From Gracilariopsis chorda (lineage: Eukaryota > Rhodophyta > Florideophyceae > Gracilariales > Gracilariaceae), in NCBI GenBank assembly GCA_003194525.1, contig NBIV01000203.1, forward strand, positions 1 to 64,000: DNA of 64,000 nucleotides, in the 5' to 3' direction. The position numbers and the translations under genes are program-made. Below the pieces are notes generated by a model, which saw only the letters and a list, made by a program, of their open reading frames with translations, was not told the DNA's origin and did not search any database. Below are positions 11,263-21,187 of the stretch, in pieces. Within the stretch, counting starts at the first letter, position 1; every line of letters starts with the position of its first letter.

Positions 11263-11277
11263 GCGGCTTTCGGCCGC
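11263..11277 (-). other. 3'-terminal hairpin of Helitron 1
   Basis: GCGGC and GCCGC form a perfect 5-bp stem around the loop TTTCG. Helitrons are known to carry a short GC-rich hairpin just before their 3' end. Related GC-rich ends recur in the short copies at about 9290, 10270 and 10740, which supports the assignment. Confidence 0.55.
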
Positions 11278-11399
11278 AGGCAGCGCTGCGCGCCGCGGTA
11301 GAGGAGTGGTAAAAGCGGTGGCAAGAAGAAAGGGTGGAGAAAGCAAAAGCAGAAAAGAAAGTAGGTTCATTCAATGAATGAAGAACGCAAGAAATATTA

Positions 11400-13913
11400 T
11401 TACAGGTGTGGAGGGATGCAGAACTGAATGGCTTCAGGCAGCACTGGATTGGCGATGGCCACAGGTATGGGATGAATTGTGTGGGCATTCGCGGATGTAA
11501 CCTGCGGGTCATGCAGGAGCAGCACATGTTCGTTCCTTCGAACGCGCGACAATGCGACATACAACTGACTGACGCAGAAGAAATTGGATCGCACATCCAC
11601 AACCAAGCCATACAAGGTCTTTCCTTGTCCTTTGTGAACGGTAGCTGCAAACGAGAGACTAATGGGGAACCGCCTTCGAATCATGCCAATGTCTGCGAAA
11701 GAAAAGTCGAAGTCAATACGATGCAGGAGCTGTCGTTCCATCACCTGTCCGTTCTCGTCGAATGCAGCTACCTGCATCTTAAACTGATCGACACGCACAA
11801 CTATGAACAGCTTTCCATTGACCACAGCAGGATGCAGCACGTTATGAATTACCATACCTGGCACACCAATCTTCAAGTCCAAGTTATTAGGTGATACTCC
11901 AGTAGGCGCATACTGACTCGGGAACGATAGTACTGGCAAACTCAGACTCTGGGTTCTGTCTGCGATCATGTTGCACGGTTTTCGCTGACGGAAGAGTGAA
12001 GCGATCACCATGAAACAGATCTAGCGCTGCCGCATTATGTTCGTCGACCAACTGGTTTGTAGACGCAATGAGCATTTTGGTGAGATCCACATCCTCCTTG
12101 CATCATGTTGTAACCCACTTTCACAGGAATTTGTAGGCTGTTTGCATGCCACCGATAGATCTGAGTGGTAGTAGAGCGTTGTTGGATATTGTGTAGCATG
12201 CAATAGAACGTAACAGCGACGCAAATTCCAGATCATCGGCTTGGCGTACTTGTTCGGTGAGATACAGCACTTGAACCAAGCACAACGTCCACAGATCACT
12301 CTTCCACGGCAATTCGTTGAGAATATTTGTGTACACTCTTCTCAAATTTCCACTTGGCTTGGCCTCCATGCACACCTGCGGCACCGCTGGAAGCAGCTGG
12401 GAGTAGTCGCAGGATAGAACGATGGTCAAGCCCTCAAACGGAGGCGCGTTCTCCACTCCACTGCAGCGAAGATCTTTGAGCAACGCATCCATGAGTTCAA
12501 AGACCGTTCTTGAGAGCATGGACGCCTCATCCAAGACGAGCAGTTGTATGTCGCGAAGCAGTTGCGCACGTTGATATCGGGGACCGTACTTTGACAAAGT
12601 GGCTGTAGTGCTGCTTGTACTGTCCTTGTCATCAACACCCAGTCCGAGCAGGCTATGTAAATTGCGGCCACCTTCGTAAAACGATGCTGCAATGCCTTTT
12701 GTAGCAGTCATTTTGGCAAGCATTCCTTGCGACTCAGCGATGTCAAAAAGGAGGTTGTGCACGTATGTCTTTCCGGTTCCTGCGGATCTTTGCACAAAGA
12801 ACACCTTTACAGGAGTGCTCGTTCGCTCCTGCAGCGCGTGCCATTGCTGAAATTTTGCATTGACGGTGCCAATGACTTGTCTTTGGCGAGGTTTTAAGGT
12901 GGCATACCTTGACTGCAACGTTGATGCATTTCGTACCACTCGCGCGTTTCGAGTTGTTGTAGCGCGATTCGCCTCAGTCAATACTGCCTCATCCTGCTGT
13001 AGGTGTTGTGAGAAGAAGCTGTGAACGCGTAGCAGTCGGCCACCGTGCCGGTCTGAGATCTCCCCCACACGTCGATACATTTGTTGCTTTCGTTGCTGCT
13101 CATCTCCTGTATGTATGTCGCTACATAGCGCCTCCCAGTTTTCGACGGCCATGTTCTCTGGGTCTGCGCCTTGTTGGTATAGTGTGACAATCAGGCGTCG
13201 TAGCTCGGAGGGCGTGCTGTAGATCCCCACTACTTCTTGAAATGTAATACATAACTGGGATCGTCCACGAGCAGTCTGATTGCAATCGCAGCTTCACGAT
13301 AAGTTTCATACTGCTGTTCGTTGACAGTCCTTGCGACTTCATAAGAGCTCGAGCTGTGATTCATTAGCAGCAAATGCAGAGCAAATAGCTCAATGTCAGA
13401 CGGTGAAACATCTCTGATCCTTGCAACGCACTGCTCGTCTTCCGTGCGCTCTACCACGTACATGGGCGGATCTCAGTCGTCTGTGGGCACCTGAGTGCTG
13501 TCTCCTTCGTATTGGTTAAGCACGCAGGCAAGAAATGTGCGATACAATCGCCCTTTTTCAAAGTACGAAAGGTAGTCGAGGTCAGCATATGCTTCGGGCC
13601 TTGCAAAGTATCTCTCCAACGTAGACGGCTGCGATGCGGAATGGATTTGATTTGGTCCTCTGAGCAGAAACATCCGCTTTTCTTCCAAATGATTGGCCAG
13701 TCGCTCTAATTTTTGTACCATGTGAACATGTCGAAACTCGAAAATTCTCCACGCTGCGTTGACCGCCCCCAACACACGCCCCCGCATGTATGCACGAATG
13801 TCATTCTGCGCCTGCGGCTCATGTTGCGGCTCGTTCTGTGTGCCTGTCTCATTAGCACCACTCAAATTGAGCACCACATCCTGAGCTTTGGGCTGCTTAA
13901 ACGTGTACTTCAT
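11400..13913 (-). pseudogene. Helitron PIF1-type SF1 helicase domain
   Basis: The helicase is read from several frames on the minus strand. The N-terminal segment at 13913-13473 has the Helitron-typical GRVLGAVNAAWRIFEFRHVH. The segment at 13463-13230 has RIRDVSPSDIELFALHLLL. The core at 13230-12121 has Walker A GTGKT, Walker B LVLDEASML and a glutamine-containing motif LSCDYSQLLP. The C-terminal part (12090-11400) has STNQLVDEHNAA, ATVHKGQGKTL and SQLYVALSRV. Frameshifts near 13465, 13230 and 12000-12120 break it. In a working Helitron this domain unwinds DNA during rolling-circle transposition. Confidence 0.85.
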
Positions 13914-13991
13914 CAGATAAGCAACTGCGCCCCCTCCTTGCGTGCGTTCTACGTTGATATGAGAGCGATATTTCTTCGTCAGATTTGTGCT

Positions 13992-15509
13992 CTACGGCAC
14001 AATCTTGAGGTAATGGTGCCTTCTTCTGCGGTAGACCACGTGATTCGTGCCTTCTTCAGTGTAAGTCTCCGGCAAAATCATGTTACTGTCGTATCCAAAC
14101 TTGCAACAACCAGTGCGATTCCGGCAATAGGGGGAGTGGCGGTGCCTGTGTATGGAACGAATGAGGGCACGCAACGCGTGGTCTTCTCCGCGAAGGGGAA
14201 GTTCTGCAGGAATCAGCTCTTCGATCAAATCAACTTCTTAAATCACGCCTCTTTCGAGCCAACCGACCATGTGGTGATGAGGCACATTGCGCTTTTGAAA
14301 TTCGAGCTTTGATGCAAGCCTCATGCACTTCAATCCAAAGATGTGGTTTGAGTTCTTCTCCAAGTCCTTCATGAAGTAGTTTGCGTACTGATTGAAAACC
14401 CTTTCAATCAGATCCAGTCAGTCGAACAGTCGAGGGCGGCTGCTCTCTGCCATAAATGCGCTTCAATTGCTGGTATCCATACCAAGGAGCTGGATGTCCT
14501 TTCCAAATTTTCATTTTGATTGTAATGAAAAGAGAAGGCACTCTTCTCCGCGCTACGATCGCGTGTACATCCATGCGCTTGTTCTTCCAGTATACTGCTG
14601 ATCTGACCGATTCATCCGGCAGAAATATGCGTCCCATTTGTGCGAATTGTGATGGTGACATATGACCTGTTCGCTGTTGTGCGTGCTGGATCTCTTGCTC
14701 TTGTACAATACCTTCCGGTTGTTCTCTCTCCAGGAATCGTAGTGGCATGTCCCCAATTTTTGTGTGCGTGCGGAGCATCCTCGTCTGCATTAACGGTCCA
14801 CTGTTTAAGAGGATGTTGTCTGAGTACAGACGTCGCTTCGCGTTCTCAGCCCAGCTGAGCTTTCGGAGCTTCTACTCACTGACGCGGAGATCTGAGCTTT
14901 ACTGTGTAAGTTTTATTGCATCCAGAAACCGGCCGATGTCAAACGGTTCGTTTTGTTCATCGTACGGGTAGAGAAGAGGGAAAGTGCCCTTCTCCGCAAG
15001 TTTGGATGCCAGTTTTAGAAGTCTGTACCACACTTGCATCTTGTTTGGGGCATGCGTAGTCGCCCCCTGCTCCACCAGCAGCAGCAGTAGTCACTGCAGC
15101 GTGCTCGTCAGATACCGTTTTCTTCTACCAAGCGCGATACTTGACACTACACTCGGTACAGGCCAGTCGGGTCAATGACGAGAGTTCTCATCATGCTTGG
15201 CCCCCCACCAGGATCGTCTTCAGGTAGACGGCTAGCACCTGCATGAGTAACATTGACTGTAGCACTTCGGATTCCTTCGTATCCACGTACGAATACTCCT
15301 TGTTCCGATGCTTGCACGCTGATATCCACGGCCATCTCCGCATTTTGTGGTAGTTGTTGCTGTTGCGTGCTAAGCATGGATCGGTAACGTTCGCGCATCA
15401 CGTCTGGCTTGGGCTGGATCACATCGTAAAACTTGGGTACGATGTCTCTTACGTTGATTTCCTGAATAAACGCACTCATAATGGCATGTGCATAGTGAAA
15501 TAGATCCAA
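13992..15509 (-). pseudogene. Helitron Rep (HUH) domain
   Basis: Segments on the minus strand give a Helitron-like N-terminal region (15509-15147, with FYDVIQPKPDVMRERY), then PSLFITIKMKIWK at 14404-14790, corresponding to the FITIT.NP.W motif of Helitron Rep proteins. The HUH motif reads VPHHHMVGWLERG, with the three histidines at 14271-14279. An in-frame TAA follows at 14238-14240, after which the same frame continues at 14228-13992. HUH endonucleases nick and join single-stranded DNA. The stop between the HUH motif and the rest of Rep shows that the gene is dead. Confidence 0.75.
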
Positions 15510-16118
15510 GAAAGGCGCACCGGTACCCCACAGAAATTAGTAGCGCGTGTTTTTCTGATTCTGCTTGGGCAGAGCGAGAGCTGCGTTGCCCTCAATTCTG
15601 AGAAGGAAGAGATCGCCTCCCGTCGCATACGGCATGTCCATAAACTCTTACGTAGTCACGAAGAGCGTATTCACGTGAGCAAATGGCTTTGAAAGCCTCT
15701 CATGCTATAAAGACTACGAATAAGCTCTCTGCTATGCCTTGTGCGGAACGTGACGCCCCATCCTGACATTCTTTTCATTCCACAGCACACTCCAATGGTC
15801 TCGCTGCAAAGCAAAACGCATCCGCAGTACTTGCAGCTATGAATTGCCAATGTCCAGTCCGTTTACTTGCAGGAGGAGACCGTTTGTGCGTACGTATTCG
15901 CTGCATCTTCCGCATAGCCTTTGAACCGCAGTGGAAAGCGTCTCAAACTCAGGAACGCTTGCACGGATGGCTGGATCATTCCAAGCTACATCTGCCACGG
16001 TATCCCACGAATAGTAAACGCGATACAGTCTTCGATTCGGACGTCCAACACAATGCATGATCGTCGTATCACGATGCTGCTGTAGGTGCTGCAGCTGCTG
16101 CGGTTGCTCCGGTGGTGG

Positions 16119-16421
16119 TTAAAAGATGTGACGAGTGATCTTGTCCTCTCTAAATTCCATTGGAACTGGCATCTGCTCTTTTTGTTTCTCGGCTTGTGGC
16201 AGAGCAGGTTGATGTGGCGGCTGTGAGGGGGCGGGAGTGATCTCATCCTCTTCCATTTCCATCGGAATGGGCATCTGTAGTTCTTTTTCAACGTGCGGCA
16301 TAGAGCGCTGCTGCAGCGGCTGTGAGAGAGCAGGATTAATCTCGCCCTCTTCCATTTCCATTGGAACGACCATCTGTTCTTCTTCTTCAACTTGCGGCAG
16401 AGGATGCGCATCTCTCTCCAA
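16119..16421 (-). pseudogene. Repeat-containing N-terminal part of Helitron 1 protein
   Basis: The frame contains two full and one partial copies of a 33-34 residue unit that starts PMEMEE(G/D)EI and ends QMP(I/V). The matching DNA repeats every 99-102 bp between about 16138 and 16380. It lies between the repeat-rich start at 16851 and the Rep domain, so it is most likely a low-complexity linker of the same polyprotein. I know no function for the repeat. Confidence 0.5.
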
Positions 16422-16461
16422 GGTTGTGCTGCACTCATCATCGACAAGGCATTAGTGGGAA

Positions 16462-16851
16462 TCATGGAGGCATAGGAGAGGAAGTAGGTGGTGATGTGGG
16501 CCTGGAACCACTCGACCCAGTGACGCCGGTATGCGCAGGAGTAGTTTCGTCCTGTTTCACGGCTGAAACAATGGATTCTTGCACGTGCGCTCCGCTCTCA
16601 TTTATCTGCATCTCATCTGGAGTGGGAGGAACTGGCAATCGTCGAGGTCGACCAGCTCCTGGCCTTGCGCCGCCTGAGTTCACCCTGGCAACTCCCGAAT
16701 TTGCTCTGGCGCCTCCAGAATTTGCCCTGCCACCTCCAGAATTTGCTGTAGCCTCTCCGAAACTGGCTCTAGCACGTCCAGAATTCACTCTGGCTCCTGC
16801 AGAATTTGGTCTGGCTCCTCCGGAGTTCGGGTGTGGACCTTCTCGCGCCAA
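16462..16851 (-). CDS. Repeat-rich N-terminal frame of Helitron 1 protein
   Basis: The frame begins MAREGPHPNSGG and contains about nine copies of an eight-residue unit GGARANSG, then a GRPRRLPVPP basic stretch and an S/T/P-rich tail to the stop at 16462. Helitron proteins often begin with variable, repeat-rich sequence before the Rep domain, which fits the position here. The product is basic and probably disordered. The next repeat frame (16421-16119) overlaps no further than a shift near 16450, so the two were probably joined once. Confidence 0.5.
   Translation of the reverse strand: MAREGPHPNSGGARPNSAGARVNSGRARASFGEATANSGGGRANSGGARANSGVARVNSGGARPGAGRPRRLPVPPTPDEMQINESGAHVQESIVSAVKQDETTPAHTGVTGSSGSRPTSPPTSSPMPP
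16676..16845 (-). repeat. 24-bp coding minisatellite (GGARANSG units)
   Basis: About seven 24-bp units in a row, seen on the plus strand as variants of CTGGCNCCTCCAGAATTTGC. They encode the eight-residue repeat of the Helitron 1 N-terminal frame. Units differ at a few bases each, so the array is not recent. Confidence 0.65.
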
Positions 16852-17049
16852 ATTAATTTACCAAAATAAAAAGGAAAACACTATTTACTAAACCCCAACA
16901 ATTTTGCCATAGTTCCAGAATATGTTTCCAATACTGAAAATTTTGAAAGTTGAAGACTGATTGGAGTTTGTTGCTTTGCACTCACCGTGCCTATTGGCAT
17001 GAGCAATTGAAAATAAATGCTGCAAGACTAATATTTTCTGGATGCAGTC

Positions 17050-17475
17050 GTGCGCAGCACAGGGACTCTCGACACACTCCTGTTAGATTATGACGGGTGC
17101 AGTGTGCCCAGCCGGTTTTCAAGCAGTTTGATGTTAAACCCACGTTCAGATGAATGGATTGGTCTGCCTTTACTCACACACCCAAATGTTCTTTCCGGCC
17201 CCAAGAGGTACTACACGGCTGCTGCTCCGGACGCTGCACGGCAAGCTGGTATTAGGTCCCGGAAACCCCGAGACTTCCTGATCGCCTTCAAACGACCAGT
17301 TTACCACAGAGGAGCACCTGACCTTTCCCAGATCCGTGGTACTCAGTGGGCTACTCTTGTGGTGGTCTGCAAACGAGCTGGGCCTGGACTAGGTCCCAGG
17401 CCAGCAACAGTGCCCAAAGTAGCAAAAGGTTACGGAACTGTGTTATTGGCCAAGCCTGGACGGGATGCCAAATAG
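17050..17475 (+). CDS. Unrecognised frame, opposite strand to Helitron 1
   Basis: An open frame of 141 residues on the plus strand, within the 5' region of Helitron 1. It starts MRSTGTLDTLLLDYDG and ends LLAKPGRDAK. I see no domain, signal peptide or membrane segment. It could be chance, a captured gene fragment or a shadow. I do not assign a function. Confidence 0.2.
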   Translation: MRSTGTLDTLLLDYDGCSVPSRFSSSLMLNPRSDEWIGLPLLTHPNVLSGPKRYYTAAAPDAARQAGIRSRKPRDFLIAFKRPVYHRGAPDLSQIRGTQWATLVVVCKRAGPGLGPRPATVPKVAKGYGTVLLAKPGRDAK

Positions 17476-17502
17476 TGTTTAGGGTGAGCAAGAGAGATGC
17501 TT

Positions 17503-17564
17503 GTTGCACTGCGCCAGTGCAGCATATATGCTCTGTGCATTGTTCCGCACTGGCGCAGTGCAAC
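17503..17564. repeat. Perfect 18-bp inverted repeat
   Basis: GTTGCACTGCGCCAGTGC at 17503-17520 is the exact reverse complement of 17547-17564, with a 26-nt loop that itself contains CATATATG. It lies in the 5' subterminal region of Helitron 1, next to a second weaker inverted repeat (CTGAGTG...CACTCAG, about 17603-17650). Confidence 0.8.
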
Positions 17565-17779
17565 ATGCCAGCCACGTGTGGCACAAGACAGCTGCTGGTG
17601 CTGAGTGATTGGCACTGCAGTCATTTACTGTAGTGCCAGCCACTCAGCATCAGAAGCAGTCCACATGCAGCAGCATGCAGCAGCAGCCAATAAGCTGTAC
17701 GTCTAGAAGCAACCAACCTGCAGCAGCATGCAGCAGCAGCAAATAAGCTCTACGCTCTGCTGGTGCTGGTGCTGCTGCT

Positions 17780-17915
17780 GAATTTGGTGAATGGAAGGGA
17801 GGCGTTGCACCAAGAGAGGGTTTTGCACGCGCGGGTTTATTGGCGCAACGCTTCCCGTCAATCAACAACACCCCCCTCATACATGAACAAGTCATTATAG
17901 TACGGGGGGTGTAGA
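17780..17915 (-). repeat. 5' head segment of Helitron 1, shared with the tandem copies
   Basis: The segment contains GGGAGGCGTTGCACCAA and, about 35 nt further on, its near reverse complement TTGGCGCAACGCTTCCC, so it can form a long hairpin. The same pair is found in the short copies at about 11115-11195, 10590-10665 and 9700-9735. Its conservation across copies marks it as a functional or founder part of the element. Confidence 0.6.
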
Positions 17916-18267
17916 GATGTGGCCAGCAGATACACGTTTATTGTAAGTAGTGTAATTGTAATACACGTAATGATTCTATTGAACATAATATAGCCTTCAG
18001 AGTTCAGAAAATTGTAGATGTACGGCTCAAAAGGTTTGGTTGATTCTTTTGGGAAGGATACTTGGGATGTTTATGTGTTACAATGTCTTATCAAAGCGCA
18101 GCAGTTGCTTGGCATAACCTGTGTGGTTGGGATGATATTGGTCCTGCGGGTACGCTCTCTTGGGTGGTTTGCAGGTTTTTACAGTGGTTTTGATGAGGTT
18201 ATAGTAGAGATTGGGTAGCCTGCGATCGCGTAGTACGGAGCAGTGGGCTTTGACTTTTGTAAGCTTT

Positions 18268-18304
18268 CTAGTGTCTATCTGACCAGCGACCTCATATGAG
18301 GTCA
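18268..18304 (+). repeat. Left terminal inverted repeat of piggyBac element
   Basis: CTAGTGTCTATC is followed by TGACCAGC and the perfect 16-bp palindrome GACCTCATATGAGGTC at 18288-18303. It pairs with the right end at 21056-21101. Confidence 0.7.
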
Positions 18305-18475
18305 ATCTTAATTACTCTAGAACTTTATCAAAACCTTAAAACTTTTCCAAAAACTTTTTCGCTTTGATCTTCTCATCATGTCTTCTACGCCGGCAGCGCT
18401 GAACCATGTCCACAACACATCACCAACAGTCGTAGCTGTCACATCAAGCACTATCGTCAACAACATTCGTACACA

Positions 18476-20579
18476 ATGGCCCCGTCCACAGATCTTCGCA
18501 GAACTGTTGGAACAACTGTCAACAGTCGTACTCGTCTGGTTACAAATGACACTGAATGCAAACGTTATTACGGATCTCTATGGAAGTCAACAACGGTACA
18601 CGGTTCTGTCCTCAATGTTGACATACGTAAGATCAACAATCGAAATCTCACTTTTCTGACTGTGAAGTTTCGTCTACCGAACCGAGAACAAGAAGTAACT
18701 CTACCTCTATCTAGTGTCAAGCTAGGTACCGTTGTTGACGAAGCCGTGAATGCTGCAGAAGAGCCTATTACCGAGGTTGAACCCATTAATACGCAAAATA
18801 TCGAGGAAGATGCTCTTGTCACACCATCTCAGATGCAAGTTTTGCAGCCGCAAACAAGTTTATTAAGCGACAATGCACCTGTCCAATCAACTGTGATTCA
18901 CGGTCGTGTGTGGGAAACCTGTACGACGTTGAGTCCTCTGAATGGTTGTATGCAAATGCATCAGTGGAAAGTGGTTGGCCCAGCTGGAGATTTTATCTCA
19001 CCGCGTCACGTTCCTCCAAACATGAGTGCATTAGATTTCTTTCTTTGGATGTTCCCTATGCAGCATTTGCAGTTCAGAGTGAACAGAACAAATGTTCGGT
19101 TAGAAAGCAAAGACGTTCGGAGGACTTCAGGGGGAGTATTGCTCAAATTCTTTGGAATTCTTATCCTCATGACTCGCATTGAGTTCTCTAACAGACGGGA
19201 TCTTTGGAGCCTCGAGCCTTTTTCTAAGTTTATTCCTCAGCCAAATATTGGTCTTGCGATGTCACGGAACAGATTTGAAATGCTTAGAAGTTCAATATGC
19301 TTCAGCGGAAATGGTGTGACTGAAGAGCAGGGAATCGCGCGTTGGTCCTTCGTAACAGATTTTGTGAAGGCAATCAATGACCATCGTCGGTCTTTTGTCA
19401 CGCCATCACATGCCTTATGTGTTGACGAAGGAATGTCACGATGGTACGGATTAGGCGGTAATTGGATTGATGTCGGGCTTCCGCACTATACGGCAGTAGA
19501 TAGAAAGCCGGAAAATGGTCTTGAAATGAAGGCCGTATGTTGTGCACGAAGTGGCATAATGCTGAATATTGAGCTCAATATGGGTGCAAATATTCCGGAA
19601 CAAGTTTCTGATTCTGATAACGCCCATGAAACGGCAGTCTTACTTCGCTTAGTGCAACCATGGTTTGGATCAGGACGGTTGGTATGTGCGAATTCCTTTT
19701 TTGCGTCTGTCAGTACAGCGAAAGCATTACTGGAAATAGGTTTAAGGTTTACTGGAGTTGTCAAAAATGCTACTCGTGAATATCCGATGACACATCTCTC
19801 CGAAACTACTTTATCAGACAGGGGAGATTTTGTATCTATGCTATCGAAAGGAAGCATTATCAATAATGATATAATGGCTGTAATGTGGATGGACAGAGAA
19901 AGAAGGTATTTCGTATCAACCTCTGGCACGGTTAGTCCTGGCTGTCCTATTATTCGAGAAAGGTGGAGAAGGGAGGGAAATATTTCTAAGAAAGTGGAAA
20001 TGGAGGTCGCAATTCCCGAAGTGTGTGAAGAGTATTACAAAAACTGTTCAATGGTCGATCGCCATAACAGATGCAGACAAGATGATCTGAATCTGGAGAA
20101 GAAAATTGAAGTGAAAGAGTGGTCATTTCGAGTGAACTGCTCTCTTTTATCGGTTTGTATTGTGGACGCCTGGAAGTTGTACAAAGCCGCAAATGGAACC
20201 CGAAACGTGAAAAGTCCGCACCACTTCTATTGCCAATTGGCTGATGAACTAATTGAGAATACATGGGATACCACAGGTCTAATGAGCAGAGATGAGCAAG
20301 AATGTGAAAATGATCATGAGAAGCCAATGTTTATAGGCACTGGCTTGCATTTAATGCAGACGAATAGAAGGAGAAAAAACAAGGATGGCAAGATTACAAA
20401 AGCTTTATATCAAGGACGATGCAGTTTCTGCCAAGGTAATACAAAGTCCAAGTTTTTATGTTCTGGCTGCTAAATCAGAAAGCGAAAAAGAAGTGTTTTT
20501 ATGTCACACTGGTACTAATAGAGATTGTTTTATGAAACACATTGAAGAGTGTCACGGTATAATGAAGTTCAGAAGCTGA
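18476..20579 (+). pseudogene. piggyBac-family transposase (DDE_Tnp_1_7 type)
   Basis: A 665-residue frame with the piggyBac transposase domain from about residue 150 to 580, followed by a C-terminal cysteine-rich part. The first catalytic aspartate is D317 in CVDEGMSRWYG and a later one is D528 in SMVDRHNR. The position that is normally aspartate in the ADS(F/Y)FAS motif is asparagine, N406 (CANSFFAS). The frame stops at 20471-20473 after two CxxC pairs, but the rest of the zinc ribbon (FLCHTGTNRDCFMKHIEECH) continues in another frame to 20579. The N406 change and the frameshift both argue for a non-functional enzyme. A slightly longer start in another frame (18378) is possible. Confidence 0.8.
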
Positions 20580-21055
20580 AGAAGATGTCCACAACCTTGT
20601 CAACCTTCGTTTTTTATATTAAAAATCTATGTTTGAATGCAAAAGTTTACAATAAGTTCATTTTACCTTTAGCCCCCTACTAATTCAATCCGCGTTATTT
20701 AGACTTGCTAGATTATTTAAACTCTATTACGAAACTGCCCCTTTAACAGATGTCACCGTATTCTTTCTGCTGTTCAAGTGGGTGTTATAAACGTTCTGAG
20801 AGTTTAAAGATATTTAGAATTAGTCCAGGTCCCGAAGGAGTTTTGGAGTTTTATGAAACTCAGCGAGGTTCGAACTCATGTTTTGCTGCTCGCATGTGAC
20901 CTGACGACCACTGAGCTGCTGATATGGCTCAGTGGTCGTCTTCTACAAGTACTTATAGTTGAAAGACCACCCGGTAGGCCATGTTTCAAGTTCAAAATTT
21001 GAAATGTGGGGCCATGCGGATCAGATTTCATTTTTTTTTTATTTTGCGTGCCGTT
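20580..21055 (+). other. Non-coding 3' part of the piggyBac element
   Basis: AT-rich sequence without a supported frame. It contains the tRNA-like inverted repeat at 20865-20940 and a run of T at 21030-21042 just before the right terminal palindrome. Confidence 0.5.
20865..20940. repeat. tRNA-like inverted repeat (A-box and B-box-like words)
   Basis: GACGACCACTGAGC (20903-20916) and GCTCAGTGGTCGTC (20927-20940) are exact reverse complements around a 10-nt loop. The right arm with its loop reads TGGCTCAGTGGTCG, close to a tRNA A box. GAGGTTCGAACTC at 20865-20877 resembles a B box. On the minus strand the A-like and B-like words are in the right order and about 50 nt apart, but I cannot fold a full cloverleaf. 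It may be a tRNA pseudogene or SINE fragment. Confidence 0.35.
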
Positions 21056-21101
21056 GCGCTGACCTCATATGAGGTCAGCGCACCGGTCCGATAGACACTA
21101 G
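21056..21101 (-). repeat. Right terminal inverted repeat of piggyBac element with 26-bp palindrome
   Basis: The palindrome runs from GCGCTGACCTCAT to its exact mirror and spans 21056-21081 with no loop. Outward follow GGTCCGATAGACACTAG, the reverse complement of the left end with two mismatches. Confidence 0.75.
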
Positions 21102-21187
21102 TGGTGTCTGTTTTTCAACGAAACTTCAACTGTAGAGGAATTAGTTTAGAGGGACGCGTGTGTTTAGTATTCAATTGAATGACTCTG

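Larger units (their letters stand above)
11241..17915 (-). mobile_element. Helitron 1, degenerate autonomous-type element
   Basis: The minus strand carries, in order, repeat-rich N-terminal frames, a rolling-circle Rep with an HUH motif and a PIF1-type helicase, the gene content that defines Helitrons. The 5' end near 17910 (GTACTATAATGACTTGTTCATG) matches the heads of the short tandem copies. The 3' end has a perfect 5-bp GC stem at 11263-11277 followed by CTTCCTCTTGTCTC. I see no clear CTRR terminus. Stops and frameshifts run throughout, so it is not active as it stands. Confidence 0.75.
18268..21101 (+). mobile_element. piggyBac-type DNA transposon
   Basis: The element is bounded by inverted ends: CTAGTGTCTATC at 18268-18279 and its reverse complement at 21090-21101, each followed inward by a GACC segment and a GACCTCATATGAGGTC palindrome. 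It encodes one piggyBac-family transposase. No TTAA target duplication is visible next to the ends, so the true borders may differ by a few bases or have mutated. Confidence 0.75.

Noticed and set aside
11406-11894. 162-residue plus-strand frame
   Set aside because: It is the mirror of the PIF1 helicase C-terminal part, which has clear motifs on the minus strand.
13713-14312. 199-residue plus-strand frame
   Set aside because: It overlaps helicase and Rep motifs on the minus strand and shows no domain.
16361-16891. Plus-strand frame with repeated PPEFALA units
   Set aside because: It is the mirror of the GGARANSG repeat; the minus strand agrees with the direction of the Helitron.
20865-20940. 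Functional tRNA gene
   Set aside because: A-box and B-box-like words exist but acceptor and anticodon stems cannot be formed.
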